Shown here: positions 9,514-16,460 of the stretch, piece by piece
How the letters are laid out: every line of letters begins with the position of its first letter
Numbering within the stretch: position 1 is the first letter of the stretch
NCBI RefSeq assembly: GCF_021025955.1
Contig: NZ_JAJNCL010000015.1
Coordinates: 62,001 to 126,000, forward strand
Reading direction: 5' to 3'
DNA: 64,000 nt
From: Rhodococcus qingshengii
Lineage (GTDB): Bacteria > Actinomycetota > Actinomycetes > Mycobacteriales > Mycobacteriaceae
Position numbers and translations under genes: made by a program
The notes under the pieces: generated by a model
Seen by the model: only the letters and a program-made list of their open reading frames with translations
What the model was told of the DNA's origin: nothing
Database searches by the model: none

Positions 9514-10857
9514 ATGCCCACGTCAGCAGCAGTTTACGCCCGCATCTCACTGGATCGAGACAATGAGCAGCTCGGCGTATCGAGACAACGGCAAGACTGC
9601 CTAGAGCTTGCGAAGCGGCTTGGTTGGGGCATCGGAGAGGTCTATCTCGACAACTCGATCAGTGCCAGCAAGGACGTACTCAGACCTGAGTACGAACGGA
9701 TGATCGCTGATTTGTCGTCCGGCAAGCGTGATGGACTGATCGTGTACGACTTGGACCGACTCACCCGCAAACCAGCAGAGCTGGAATCGTTCATTGCACT
9801 CGCTGAGAAGGCAGGATTCGCGTTAGCCAATGTCGCTGGCGACGTGGACCTGAGCACGGCAAACGGTCGGATGCTTGCCCGTTTTAAGGGTGCAATTGCT
9901 CGACAGGAGGCTGAACGAATCGGGGAGCGCGTCAGCAGAGCTGCCAAACAACGAGCTGAACAGGGAAAACCGCAGAAGGCTAAGCATCGTCCGTTCGGCT
10001 ACACGGTTGACTACGAAATCGTGCCGGATGAAGCGGAGATGATTCGTCAGGCATATGCGAGAGTCATTGCAGGAGAGAGTATTACGTCGATAATGCGTGA
10101 CTTTCAGGCGAACTTCTCGACTGTCGCAGGTGGCAAATGGTACCGACAGACCGTCAAGAAAATCTTGCAACGACCAGCGAACGCAGGCATTCGGGAGTAC
10201 AAGGGCGAAGAGGTTGGGGTAGGGGACTGGACTCCGATTGTCGATAGGGCGACCTATGACGCTGCAATGGAGACCTTCAGCAAGGCGAGCAAGCCAATGC
10301 CCGACATGGCTAACAAGCACCTACTAAGCGCTATCTGCAAGTGTGGTTTGTGCGGCTTCCCGATGTACGGCAGGCGTAGAGGCAAAGGAAGCACAGCGCA
10401 GTACACCTGCATGCCAACACATGGTGGTTGTGGTCGGATTGCGCGTGCTCAGGAGCCGCTGGACAAGTACATCATCAGCCTGGTTGTCGCGCATCTGGAG
10501 AAGATCGCTCCTGTGGTTGCCGTAGCCAACGAGAACGATGACAAGATCGCTGAAACGCAAAAACGTATTAGTGATCTTCAGAAAGCGTACTCAGATGAAC
10601 AGCTTTCAATGATTGACTTCATGCCGCTTGTGAACGCAGAACGGCAAAAATTGAAGCAGTATCAGAGAAAGGAAGCGAAAGCCGCAACGGTCGCAACCAA
10701 ATCAACCCGAGCGGAACATTTCATAGACGCAAACTTGTCGCAGCAACGAGCAATCATCAAACGGTACATCCGCGATGTAGTCGTAATGCCGACAGGCAGA
10801 GGTTCCCGCAAACTTGACTACGATTGCATCAAGGTCATAAAGAACGAGCGAACATAG
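9514..10857 (+). CDS. int: Large serine recombinase (integrase)
   Basis: 447 residues, near the small end of the large-serine-integrase range. The N-terminal resolvase domain (1-150) starts AAVYARISLDRD, with the nucleophilic serine at about residue 12 and the arginine-rich DRLTRKPAELESF segment following. A recombinase domain (about 160-260) contains HRPFGYTVDYEIVPDE. The zinc ribbon near 275-310 shows CKCGLCGFPMYG and a second CxxxxxGGCG pair. A coiled-coil follows (about 345-400, ISDLQKAYSDEQ). ATG 9514 has a strong AAGGAG site. It starts only 31 bases from the attL core, so its own promoter must lie across the junction. It should catalyse attP x attB integration in msrB; excision would need a directionality factor, not identified. 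Confidence 0.95.
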   Translation: MPTSAAVYARISLDRDNEQLGVSRQRQDCLELAKRLGWGIGEVYLDNSISASKDVLRPEYERMIADLSSGKRDGLIVYDLDRLTRKPAELESFIALAEKAGFALANVAGDVDLSTANGRMLARFKGAIARQEAERIGERVSRAAKQRAEQGKPQKAKHRPFGYTVDYEIVPDEAEMIRQAYARVIAGESITSIMRDFQANFSTVAGGKWYRQTVKKILQRPANAGIREYKGEEVGVGDWTPIVDRATYDAAMETFSKASKPMPDMANKHLLSAICKCGLCGFPMYGRRRGKGSTAQYTCMPTHGGCGRIARAQEPLDKYIISLVVAHLEKIAPVVAVANENDDKIAETQKRISDLQKAYSDEQLSMIDFMPLVNAERQKLKQYQRKEAKAATVATKSTRAEHFIDANLSQQRAIIKRYIRDVVVMPTGRGSRKLDYDCIKVIKNERT

Positions 10858-10861
10858 AAAA

Positions 10862-10886
10862 GCCGGGTAGCGAATGCCTACCCGGC
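10862..10886. terminator. Terminator after integrase
   Basis: GCCGGGTAG (10862-10870) pairs with CTACCCGGC (10878-10886). It separates the integrase from the converging minus-strand small genes and can serve both. Confidence 0.75.
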
Positions 10887-10892
10887 CGATTT

Positions 10893-11000
10893 CTACTTAC
10901 TCGCAAATATCATGTCTAGAAATCTGATGTCATCTTCGGTCGTGTCAGAAGCGTCTTCCATGTACTTTGCGACTGCTGTTGCAAGGTCGTAGTTTGCCAA
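10893..11000 (-). CDS. Small protein, 35 residues
   Basis: TTG start; sequence begins MANYDLATAVAKYMEDASD and is acidic and probably helical. It is the last of three overlapping or adjoining minus-strand reading frames. The start lies three bases from the end of the previous frame, with a GGGAGA site about a dozen bases upstream. No family recognised. Position next to the integrase makes a directionality factor or small regulator conceivable, but nothing in the sequence shows it. Confidence 0.5.
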   Translation of the reverse strand: MANYDLATAVAKYMEDASDTTEDDIRFLDMIFASK

Positions 11001-11003
11001 CGA

Positions 11004-11162
11004 TCATTCGGTCTCCCTTCTGTAGAATCGGTGCCAGACCTTGTGTCTGACGATGCTACGAGTGCCCTGAATTAGGGCGTGCTCCCTTCCGTCGTTAACG
11101 AAATTGGCTGTCGGGTCAATCGGTACCCGGCAGAAAATCTGATTACTCTGAGCGCTTCTCAC
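11004..11162 (-). CDS. Small protein, 52 residues
   Basis: GTG start inside the end of the preceding frame (20-base overlap). The protein has a well-behaved composition: IFCRVPIDPTANFVNDG in the first half and a basic, aromatic end RHKVWHRFYRRETE that could bind nucleic acid. No family recognised. The overlap with its upstream neighbour and the three-base gap to the next frame indicate one short operon. Confidence 0.55.
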   Translation of the reverse strand: MRSAQSNQIFCRVPIDPTANFVNDGREHALIQGTRSIVRHKVWHRFYRRETE

Positions 11163-11253
11163 GCGGGGTGTTGTACCTCAACGTGGCTAGGAACTCTTTC
11201 TTGATTCGTTCCGCCCATGCCTTGAACCTGGTGTTCTCGTCTGACTTGCTCAT
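11143..11253 (-). CDS. Small basic protein, 36 residues
   Basis: ATG start with a clear GGAGAGG ribosome site. Begins MSKSDENTRFKAWAERIKKE and is rich in Lys/Arg/Glu, likely one helix. First gene of the three-gene minus-strand set 11253-10893, with a promoter-like sequence about 110 bases upstream. Function unknown. Confidence 0.55.
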   Translation of the reverse strand: MSKSDENTRFKAWAERIKKEFLATLRYNTPREKRSE

Positions 11254-11364
11254 TTGTCGTGCCTCTCCTTGGTTGTTGTGCTGCGCTCTGGCAAAATTAA
11301 ACGTCGTTCTGGTCTCTCCGTGCCGATCTGGGTCTCCGATTAATCTGAGACGCTTAGCTATCCG

Positions 11365-11394
11365 ATTCTAGGTATTCTCCTATCGTTGTTGTAA
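11365..11394 (-). promoter_or_regulatory. Promoter-like sequence for the minus-strand small genes
   Basis: On the minus strand TTACAA (11389-11394) and TAGAAT (11365-11370) are separated by 18 bases, close to the vegetative sigma consensus. It would drive the three small genes ending at 10893. Confidence 0.45.
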
Positions 11395-11403
11395 CATCAC
11401 GTC

Positions 11404-11601
11404 ATGGATCGTCTTTTCAACTTCCTAGATAGTTTCTTACTATTCCTCTTCTGGGGATTTGTGAATGAAACCATAGACGGAAGACGATTGCAAGCTTTCT
11501 GTACCGCCGAAACCTGTAAGCCTCTGACCTGCGACGATGCTAACTTTAGATATAGTTATGTTCGAGTAAGTCATGATCTTATTTGGATTCTTGACGATTG
11601 A
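11404..11601 (+). CDS. Possible small membrane protein, 65 residues
   Basis: Open frame beginning MDRLFNFLDSFLLFLFWGFV, one hydrophobic segment at residues 6-20, followed by a polar tail with two cysteines. There is no convincing ribosome site before the ATG, and the frame has no known relatives that I recognise. It sits divergently to the three minus-strand small genes. Could be a chance frame. Confidence 0.3.
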   Translation: MDRLFNFLDSFLLFLFWGFVNETIDGRRLQAFCTAETCKPLTCDDANFRYSYVRVSHDLIWILDD

Positions 11602-11685
11602 TCGCTAACAGCGGTCCGTGAACCGGAATGGTATAATTGAGCAGTGCAGGTGGAACTGCATAAGTTTGTATAAGATCATACCCAG

Positions 11686-11728
11686 GAAGACCGCTCAGTT
11701 ACGTTGTCAAAGATGCTGAGCGGTCTTC
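11686..11728. terminator. Exact 13-bp hairpin
   Basis: GAAGACCGCTCAG pairs perfectly with CTGAGCGGTCTTC over a 17-base loop. The run after it (TGCCTTGATTTTC) is only weakly T-rich, so it may be a terminator or a structured RNA. Confidence 0.55.
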
Positions 11729-11823
11729 TGCCTTGATTTTCAAGAGTCAAGGTGTCATACTCAAACAAGCGGTCAGCGTTAGCTAGCAGCCCCAAGATCC
11801 TATTTAAGTTCTTGTTAGCCTAT

Positions 11824-11852
11824 TAGACAATCCGAGCACTACCGCGTATAAT
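11824..11852 (+). promoter_or_regulatory. Promoter candidate before the 340-residue protein gene
   Basis: TAGACA (11824-11829), 17 bases, TATAAT (11847-11852). The transcript would run through the hairpin at 11935-11968 before reaching the gene at 11992, leaving room for attenuation. Confidence 0.5.
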
Positions 11853-11934
11853 TAGTACCAGAGATTCATTCAACCAACCGCTAATTGGTAAGGAGCACTC
11901 AGAAACTTTCTTTTTGGAATAAGAAAATACCTGG

Positions 11935-11968
11935 ACACTCGATCAGTAGCGGCTGATCGGGTGTTTTT
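11935..11968 (+). terminator. Intrinsic terminator or attenuator just upstream of 11992
   Basis: ACACTCGATCAG (11935-11946) pairs with CTGATCGGGTGT (11953-11964), one G-T pair, followed by TTTT. It is placed between the likely promoter and the next gene, so some read-through is needed for that gene to be expressed. Confidence 0.65.
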
Positions 11969-11991
11969 CTATATTCCAACAAAGAAAGTAA

Positions 11992-13014
11992 GTGAAATGT
12001 TACATGAATTACAGCAACACTAGCACCACCCAACTCAATATTGATTGGTCCAATCCTGAGTTCGTCAGGGACGTCTTCGAAAGATCAGATGAACATCTAC
12101 ACCTCAGTCCACAGGATAGAATCAACGCTCTTGCTCACGCACCAGAACTCACTATTGAGGATCTGATTGATGTACTAGCCAACGATTCTATTGATGAAGA
12201 GTACAAGACAGCTCTTCTGAATCTATCTAGAGAGTCTTCAGGTAGCCCGCTTCTGACGGGTATTAGAAGGAACTTAGATACTGTGGGACACCTAAAATAC
12301 GGGTACACACCAAGACACACGATTCAGATAAATCTCAAAGGATCGAAGTTCGACGTTGAACTACCAGAGGTAGAAGTCTGGAAGAACAACAGTTCGTACG
12401 TCACACGGATGCAAAACTGTGACAAAAAGGATCTGGCAAAGACTCTGTACAAATGTGCGTTGTACACGAAGCGTTATGCGATGGATACGGGTAGCTTGGT
12501 TCAGATTGCGCATGATAGAGGTCTTGACTTTAATCGGGCACTACGAACCAGCCATGCAGCTGGTCAGAAAGCGCATCTAGTCAAGACGATTGACGCAGAG
12601 GCAAACGTGTTCTTCGAGAATGCCGTGGAGCACTGCAACTCGTTCAAGCAAGTCCAAATCCTGATTGCGTTGTACACAGAAGCCTGCACGTACACGACGA
12701 TGCAGCCCGTCTTCTGCAAGAAAAGGTGTTCGGACAGTCTGGGAGTGGATCGCAAAGTCATCATCAGGCTCTTCGCAAGGTTGGAGAAGATCGGTCTCTT
12801 GATGGAATCGCCGGAGACGATGAAAAAGTATGACTATGCGGCCGGTATGCCGTTGTCTAATCCCAGAATCGTTAATATGGATCTGACGCAGCACGGTCGT
12901 TGGTGGAACTTGGACGAAAAGCCTGGTCCTGACCGTTCACCGGAGAAGAAAGCTCTTAAGCAGCGCAGGACAGAAGTTTTGGCCGGGAATGGATATTGGA
13001 AAGAAAGTAAATGA
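11992..13014 (+). CDS. Unknown element protein with C-terminal winged-helix-like segment (replication initiator candidate)
   Basis: 340 residues from GTG 11992 (ATG 12004 is also possible). The first 80 residues are acidic and helical. The middle holds a basic region (KKDLAKTLYKCALYTKRYAM). Near residues 240-275 there is KKRCSDSLGVDRKVIIRLFA followed by RLEKIGLLM, which looks like a helix-turn-helix with the wing-type RLEKIGLL continuation. A basic tail follows (KKALKQRRTEV). By position between integrase and head genes it may be a replication initiator or transcription regulator. No family is recognised with certainty. Confidence 0.5.
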   Translation: MKCYMNYSNTSTTQLNIDWSNPEFVRDVFERSDEHLHLSPQDRINALAHAPELTIEDLIDVLANDSIDEEYKTALLNLSRESSGSPLLTGIRRNLDTVGHLKYGYTPRHTIQINLKGSKFDVELPEVEVWKNNSSYVTRMQNCDKKDLAKTLYKCALYTKRYAMDTGSLVQIAHDRGLDFNRALRTSHAAGQKAHLVKTIDAEANVFFENAVEHCNSFKQVQILIALYTEACTYTTMQPVFCKKRCSDSLGVDRKVIIRLFARLEKIGLLMESPETMKKYDYAAGMPLSNPRIVNMDLTQHGRWWNLDEKPGPDRSPEKKALKQRRTEVLAGNGYWKESK

Positions 13015-13054
13015 CTGATATTGGCCCGATCCTAGGAGAAAGGAGGGACGAAAT

Positions 13055-13228
13055 TTGACAGAAGTACGTAAATACGACCAACAGTCAGCCAAAGACGCCG
13101 AGAGTGTGAGCAAGATTTTCGAACAGATCGAAATATTACTGACAGAGGCAGTTGAGCTAGGCGCGTCGAACCAGAGGCTGAAGCTTGGTTTACAGCACAT
13201 CTATTCGAAATTTACGCGACAGAGATAG
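13055..13228 (+). CDS. Small helical protein, 57 residues
   Basis: TTG start eight bases after a very strong site AGGAGGG (13041-13047 region). It reads MTEVRKYDQQSAKDAESVSK and continues as a probable amphipathic helix to a basic end (IYSKFTRQR). It follows the 340-residue gene by 40 bases and is itself followed by a terminator hairpin, so the two share a transcript. Function unknown. Confidence 0.55.
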   Translation: MTEVRKYDQQSAKDAESVSKIFEQIEILLTEAVELGASNQRLKLGLQHIYSKFTRQR

Positions 13229-13234
13229 ATGACA

Positions 13235-13271
13235 GTAGGGGATAGGAGTTAGACTGATTCCTATCTCCTAC
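13235..13271. terminator. Hairpin after the 57-residue gene
   Basis: GTAGGGGATAGGA (13235-13247) pairs with TCCTATCTCCTAC (13259-13271) with one G-T pair. It ends the 11992-13228 transcript. Confidence 0.65.
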
Positions 13272-13389
13272 CGTTCTCAAGTACCTCCATTCAGATAGTG
13301 TGACGGGATTAGACGAGCAACAGCCGGCGGCATGGGTAAATGTGTACCTAGATTAATCCAATCGCTTAGATTCGATATTACAAGAATAT

Positions 13390-13418
13390 TTGGATTAGCG
13401 GGATATGGTGCGTATAAT
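13390..13418 (+). promoter_or_regulatory. Promoter of the small-gene/HNH operon
   Basis: TTGGAT (13390-13395), 17 bases, TATAAT (13413-13418), a near-consensus vegetative promoter. It precedes the run of overlapping small genes from 13475. Confidence 0.6.
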
Positions 13419-13425
13419 GGTAAAC

Positions 13426-13464
13426 AGAGACACTAACGATTGATTCGTTAAATCCAATGTCTCT
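13426..13464 (+). promoter_or_regulatory. Nested leader hairpin ending at the ribosome site of the 26-residue gene
   Basis: Outer stem AGAGACA (13426-13432)/TGTCTCT (13458-13464); inner stem TAACGA (13434-13439)/TCGTTA (13445-13450). The 3' side ends one base before GGAGA (13466-13470), so folding could influence access to the ribosome site. Regulation is inference. Confidence 0.45.
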
Positions 13465-13474
13465 TGGAGATAGT

Positions 13475-13555
13475 ATGAATGATTACGAAGAAATCGTATG
13501 TCTAAGCTGCAATGAACGTGATTGTGAACATGATAATAAGTTGGTGCTCGGATGA
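13475..13555 (+). CDS. Cys-rich microprotein, 26 residues
   Basis: ATG five bases after GGAGA. The sequence contains VCLSCNERDCEH: a CxxC pair followed by C-x-H, enough for one small zinc site. The TGA overlaps the next ATG (ATGA), a sign that it is translated. Function unknown. Confidence 0.5.
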   Translation: MNDYEEIVCLSCNERDCEHDNKLVLG

Positions 13556-13737
13556 CCGATTTTGAGTTTGTAGAAGTTGAGTCGGAATTAAATTCAGTCA
13601 ACGAGATTGAAGAAAAGTTCGTTGACGAGCAGATCGAAGCGAAAGATGTTGCGGCAGAAGAGAAGTCAGAAGCGCAGCAGTTAGAAGAGGCTAAGAAGTA
13701 TTTCAAAAACCTCTTTGCGAATATGGGTGCGAAGTGA
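13552..13737 (+). CDS. Acidic small protein, 61 residues
   Basis: Very Glu-rich helical protein (MTDFEFVEVESELNSVNEIE) ending in AKKYFKNLFANMGAK. It overlaps genes on both sides by four bases, in the manner of phage early genes. DNA-mimic or partner roles are conceivable for such an acidic protein but not shown. Confidence 0.5.
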   Translation: MTDFEFVEVESELNSVNEIEEKFVDEQIEAKDVAAEEKSEAQQLEEAKKYFKNLFANMGAK

Positions 13738-13844
13738 ACGAGTTTGAAGATTTTGATTTCGTAGCTATCGCGGTAGAAGCAAAAAGAGTCAGGCAAGAGC
13801 TTGAAGCGTTGTACGACACCAGAGGTCAGCGGATTGCAGATTAA
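13734..13844 (+). CDS. Small protein, 36 residues
   Basis: GTG start in a GTGA overlap with the previous stop. Begins MNEFEDFDFVAIAVEAKRVR, probably a helix. The next gene starts eight bases later at 13852 or inside this frame at TTG 13801. Function unknown. Confidence 0.45.
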   Translation: MNEFEDFDFVAIAVEAKRVRQELEALYDTRGQRIAD

Positions 13845-13851
13845 ATATGAG

Positions 13852-14178
13852 ATGGAGGGGGAGTGTTGGCGCTACGTGGGTCCGTACAGCAGTGACGGTT
13901 ATCCGCTAATCAAGCTAGACGGTAAACGTCAGCTACTTCGCCGGGTGTTGTATCAAAATTTGATTGAGTCAATTCCCTATGGAAAATCAATCGGCAACAC
14001 TTGCCGACACAAATGGTGTATTCGGATAGAGCATTTGCAAATATATGCAGCGAGAACACACTGTTTGTACGGTCACGAATTGACTGATGACAATGTTTAC
14101 AGACACAAGGGGCAAACCTGTAAACAGTGCAGAAAAGTTCAACGTCAGAAACGTAAAGCGAAAAAGTTTAATGAATGA
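13852..14178 (+). CDS. HNH-type homing-endonuclease-like protein with altered active site, plus zinc ribbon
   Basis: About 108 residues from ATG 13852. It follows the HNH_3 pattern: GYPLIKLDGKRQLLRRVLY, then IGNTCRHKWCIRIEHL, then a C-terminal zinc ribbon CLYGHELTDDN...CKQC. Compared with the next gene, the first His of the motif is Asn and the Asn before the last His is Glu, so nuclease activity is doubtful. TTG 13801 would add 17 residues. The stop overlaps the next gene's ATG. Confidence 0.6.
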   Translation: MEGECWRYVGPYSSDGYPLIKLDGKRQLLRRVLYQNLIESIPYGKSIGNTCRHKWCIRIEHLQIYAARTHCLYGHELTDDNVYRHKGQTCKQCRKVQRQKRKAKKFNE

Positions 14179-14617
14179 TAAAGTAATAGGTAAGATGCAA
14201 GAATGTAGTGACTCAGAAGCTAGTTCAGATGAAGACAAATATTCGAGGATTCTTGAGTACGTTGTCAACAAGAATAATTGCCATATATTCAAGCTTTCTG
14301 CACGAGACCGTAACGGGTATGCAGTAGTAAAGATTGACGGCAAGAATTGGTATGCACACAAATATGTGTACGAACAGAAGCATGGTCCGGTTCCAGCCGG
14401 TATGGAAGTAATGCATTTGTGCAAGAATCAACGTGATTGCATCTCTATAAATCATCTACGTGCAGGTACACATGCTGAGAATATGGCTCAGATTCCAGAA
14501 GATAAAAAGGAATTTTGCGCGGCAGGGCATGAATTAAATAGATCCAACAGCTTCAAATTCAACAACAATCTGCATTGCAAAATATGTAGAGCGTTGAAGA
14601 GAGTTCAAGATGCCTAG
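14171..14617 (+). CDS. HNH endonuclease (HNH_3) with C-terminal zinc ribbon
   Basis: 148 residues from ATG 14171, which overlaps the end of the previous gene; the frame is open further upstream but that part is antisense-like to family. Core: GYAVVKIDGKNWYAHKYVYE then MHLCKNQRDCISINHLRAG, keeping His, Asn and His of the HNH motif, then a zinc ribbon CAAGHELNRSN...CKIC. Phage-type nucleases of this form can act as homing enzymes or aid packaging; here location ahead of the terminase genes permits either. Paralogue of the preceding gene. Confidence 0.7.
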   Translation: MNDKVIGKMQECSDSEASSDEDKYSRILEYVVNKNNCHIFKLSARDRNGYAVVKIDGKNWYAHKYVYEQKHGPVPAGMEVMHLCKNQRDCISINHLRAGTHAENMAQIPEDKKEFCAAGHELNRSNSFKFNNNLHCKICRALKRVQDA

Positions 14618-14748
14618 CTATTGCGTGAACAAGCATGAACAGACTAGGTCCAAACACGTACTGGTTTGCAGGTACACTGATCTGCCGGATTTGTAGAAAA
14701 GATCGAACGGAACAGAGAAAGCTAGAAAGTCAAGGCAGAAAGTCTTGA
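14610..14748 (+). pseudogene. Frameshifted zinc-ribbon gene, third member of the HNH/zinc-ribbon set
   Basis: ATG 14610 gives MPSYCVNKHEQTRSK and then leaves frame, ending at 14696 after 28 residues. Shifting one base near 14655 restores NTYWFAGTLICRICRKDR and a basic tail to TGA 14748. The combined pattern C-x3-H ... C-x2-C with basic end matches the zinc ribbons closing the two preceding proteins. A single indel therefore explains it; a sequencing error is also possible. Confidence 0.55.
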
Positions 14749-14891
14749 TTAGGGTATTGCGAATTCGCGCCTGTACTTAAAAGTAGTTGTTTTCTTTTTA
14801 CACAACTCTGGCAGACGGACTCAAAGTCAAATGAAAACAAGATTCAAGAAAGGGATAGAAATGAAAGTCATAATCAAAAAGCAGGTGCCGA

Positions 14892-15326
14892 ATGGCGAAG
14901 TACGAAGAGGCTGAACGAAGAGCATTCGCTGAACTGGCGGGTGATGTTGGATTAAGTGCTGCCAGAAGGGAATTGGGCTATCCATCGAGCTGGGCAACTG
15001 GCAAAAAGTGGACAGAGGAATTCGGCATAGAGATTGAACTCGATGAGCTGAAGGCGAAAGCCAGTGCATACAATAATTGGTACAAAGACTCCGAACTGCT
15101 GATCGCACAGCAAGACCTGATTGCCAGAGCACGAGACCTGATGGACTCCAAGACTCTCAATCCGGCAGAGCTAGAGAAGCTTGGTCAGACGATCAAGCGC
15201 GCAACTGAGATGATCCGTGTCATCGACGGCAAGGCCAACGTCTACACAGCCAAGGAAGACACGACAGAGCTTGAAGCCTTGCAGATGTACGACGAGTTCC
15301 AGCGAGCCAGAGCTGATGATGCGTGA
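14892..15326 (+). CDS. Phage terminase small subunit
   Basis: 144 residues. Expected to bind the packaging start site and hand DNA to the large subunit. The N-terminus (EEAERRAFAELAGDVGLSAA) is a helix-turn-helix-like DNA-binding segment, followed by a helical oligomerisation part (AQQDLIARARDLMDSK) and an acidic end. ATG 14892 has an AGCAGG site. Its stop overlaps the large-subunit GTG (GTGA). Confidence 0.7.
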   Translation: MAKYEEAERRAFAELAGDVGLSAARRELGYPSSWATGKKWTEEFGIEIELDELKAKASAYNNWYKDSELLIAQQDLIARARDLMDSKTLNPAELEKLGQTIKRATEMIRVIDGKANVYTAKEDTTELEALQMYDEFQRARADDA

Positions 15327-16129
15327 ATCCGTTGGAGTACATCGGTCAGTTTCCGCGTGAACTGATTGCATCGTCCGAAGGTCGAAAACTGCTGACCAGG
15401 CAAGACCCTCTGTTGTTCAGTGTGGTCTACCTGAGTCACAGCATCAGGTTCGAAGGTCAAGAACCATCGTTCAGTCAGTTCCATCTTGACCTGGCTGAGT
15501 ATGCTAAGTCTTGGATGCAGACCGATTCCCAACGAGACTGCTGGATTGCTCCGCGTGAAGCTGGCAAGTCTCAGTGGTTGTTCAAGATTCTGCCGTTGTG
15601 GGCAGCAAGTCATGGTCACCTGAAGTTCATTGCAGCCTTCTCGGATGCTGGCTCACAAGCGACTGATCATCTTGATTCGTTCAAGTTCGAACTAGATCAC
15701 AACAAGCTGTTGCGCAAAGACTATCCAGAGTTGTGCAAGCCGATGATGCGCGGTGCAGTGAAGAGGTATGTCAGTCAGAGCAACGAGCAGATTCAGCAAG
15801 CCAATGGATTCAGTTTCTCGGCAAAAGGCATTGATGCAAAATCGCTGGGTATGAAGATCGGTGATCAAAGACCTGATCTGATTTTGTTGGATGATATTGA
15901 ACCAACTGAATCCAACTACTCAGTCAATGAAGCAGAGAAGCGCAAGAGAACAATGCTTGATGGAATCTTCTATCTGGGATCAAGAACGCGATCAACAAGC
16001 TGGTCAGTTCGATCCGGCCAAGCCAGAGACGTTGATCAGCCCGTACAGGGAGTACGTCAGAGCTATGGCGTCAGTGACGAGCACACCGCTGAGCTACTTC
16101 GAGAACACACAGACGAACGTGTCAGGTGA
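15323..16129 (+). pseudogene. Terminase large subunit, ATPase part only, joined out of frame to portal sequence
   Basis: The frame codes a terminase ATPase domain: Walker A region DCWIAPREAGKSQWLFK near residue 70-86 and Walker B PDLILLDDIEP near residue 190. Family homology ends near MLDGIFYLG (about nt 15985). The remaining 50 residues (SRTRSTSWSVRSG...) are portal DNA read in the wrong frame. The C-terminal RNase-H-like nuclease domain is absent, so headful cutting cannot be done by this protein alone. An ATPase-only motor is conceivable but the abrupt junction points to an internal deletion. Confidence 0.75.
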
Positions 16130-16460
16130 AGCACTCAGAGCTGCCGAAGCGCCGCTAGTCAAGAAAGTCCGATTGCGTCAGCTTGCCATTGGGTCAGCTC
16201 TGCGCAAGATGTTCCTGTTCGTGTTGAAGCTCAATCAGATAGACGAAGATGTACAGCTTCAGTGGCGACAGATCGAATCAATCGACACGTCAGAAACCTG
16301 GGACATTATCAAAAAGAAGCGTGATGCTGGTCTGCCAGCGGAACAAATTTGGCTTGAACATGGGTACGACACAGCTCTTATTGAGCAGTGGAAACGAGCT
16401 GGTCTACTGGATCAGCCAGCAACAACAAATATTACAGAAATTGGAGATGAAGCAGCATGA
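16002..16460 (+). pseudogene. Phage portal protein, C-terminal fragment
   Basis: From GQFDPAKPETLISPYREYV onward the frame matches the C-terminal third of SPP1/HK97-like siphophage portals (TPLSYFENTQTNVSGEALRA, then helical crown). The N-terminal two thirds are missing. The frame is open upstream to 15891, but there it reads through terL DNA. An in-frame ATG at 16065 could allow a shorter product. The stop overlaps the scaffold start (ATGA). Confidence 0.75.

Larger units (their letters stand above)
11602..11991. other. 390-base intergenic stretch with promoters and hairpins, no gene seen
   Basis: It contains TATAAT at 11632-11637, an exact 13-bp inverted repeat GAAGACCGCTCAG (11686-11698)/CTGAGCGGTCTTC (11716-11728), a promoter at 11824-11852, and a terminator-like hairpin at 11935-11968. 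The arrangement (promoter, 80-100 bases, strong hairpin) occurs twice, suggesting short transcripts or premature-termination control before the 340-residue protein gene. Confidence 0.55.

Noticed and set aside
14831-14914. 27-codon frame before the terminase small subunit
   Set aside because: Very Lys-rich, overlaps the TerS start out of frame and has no supporting features.
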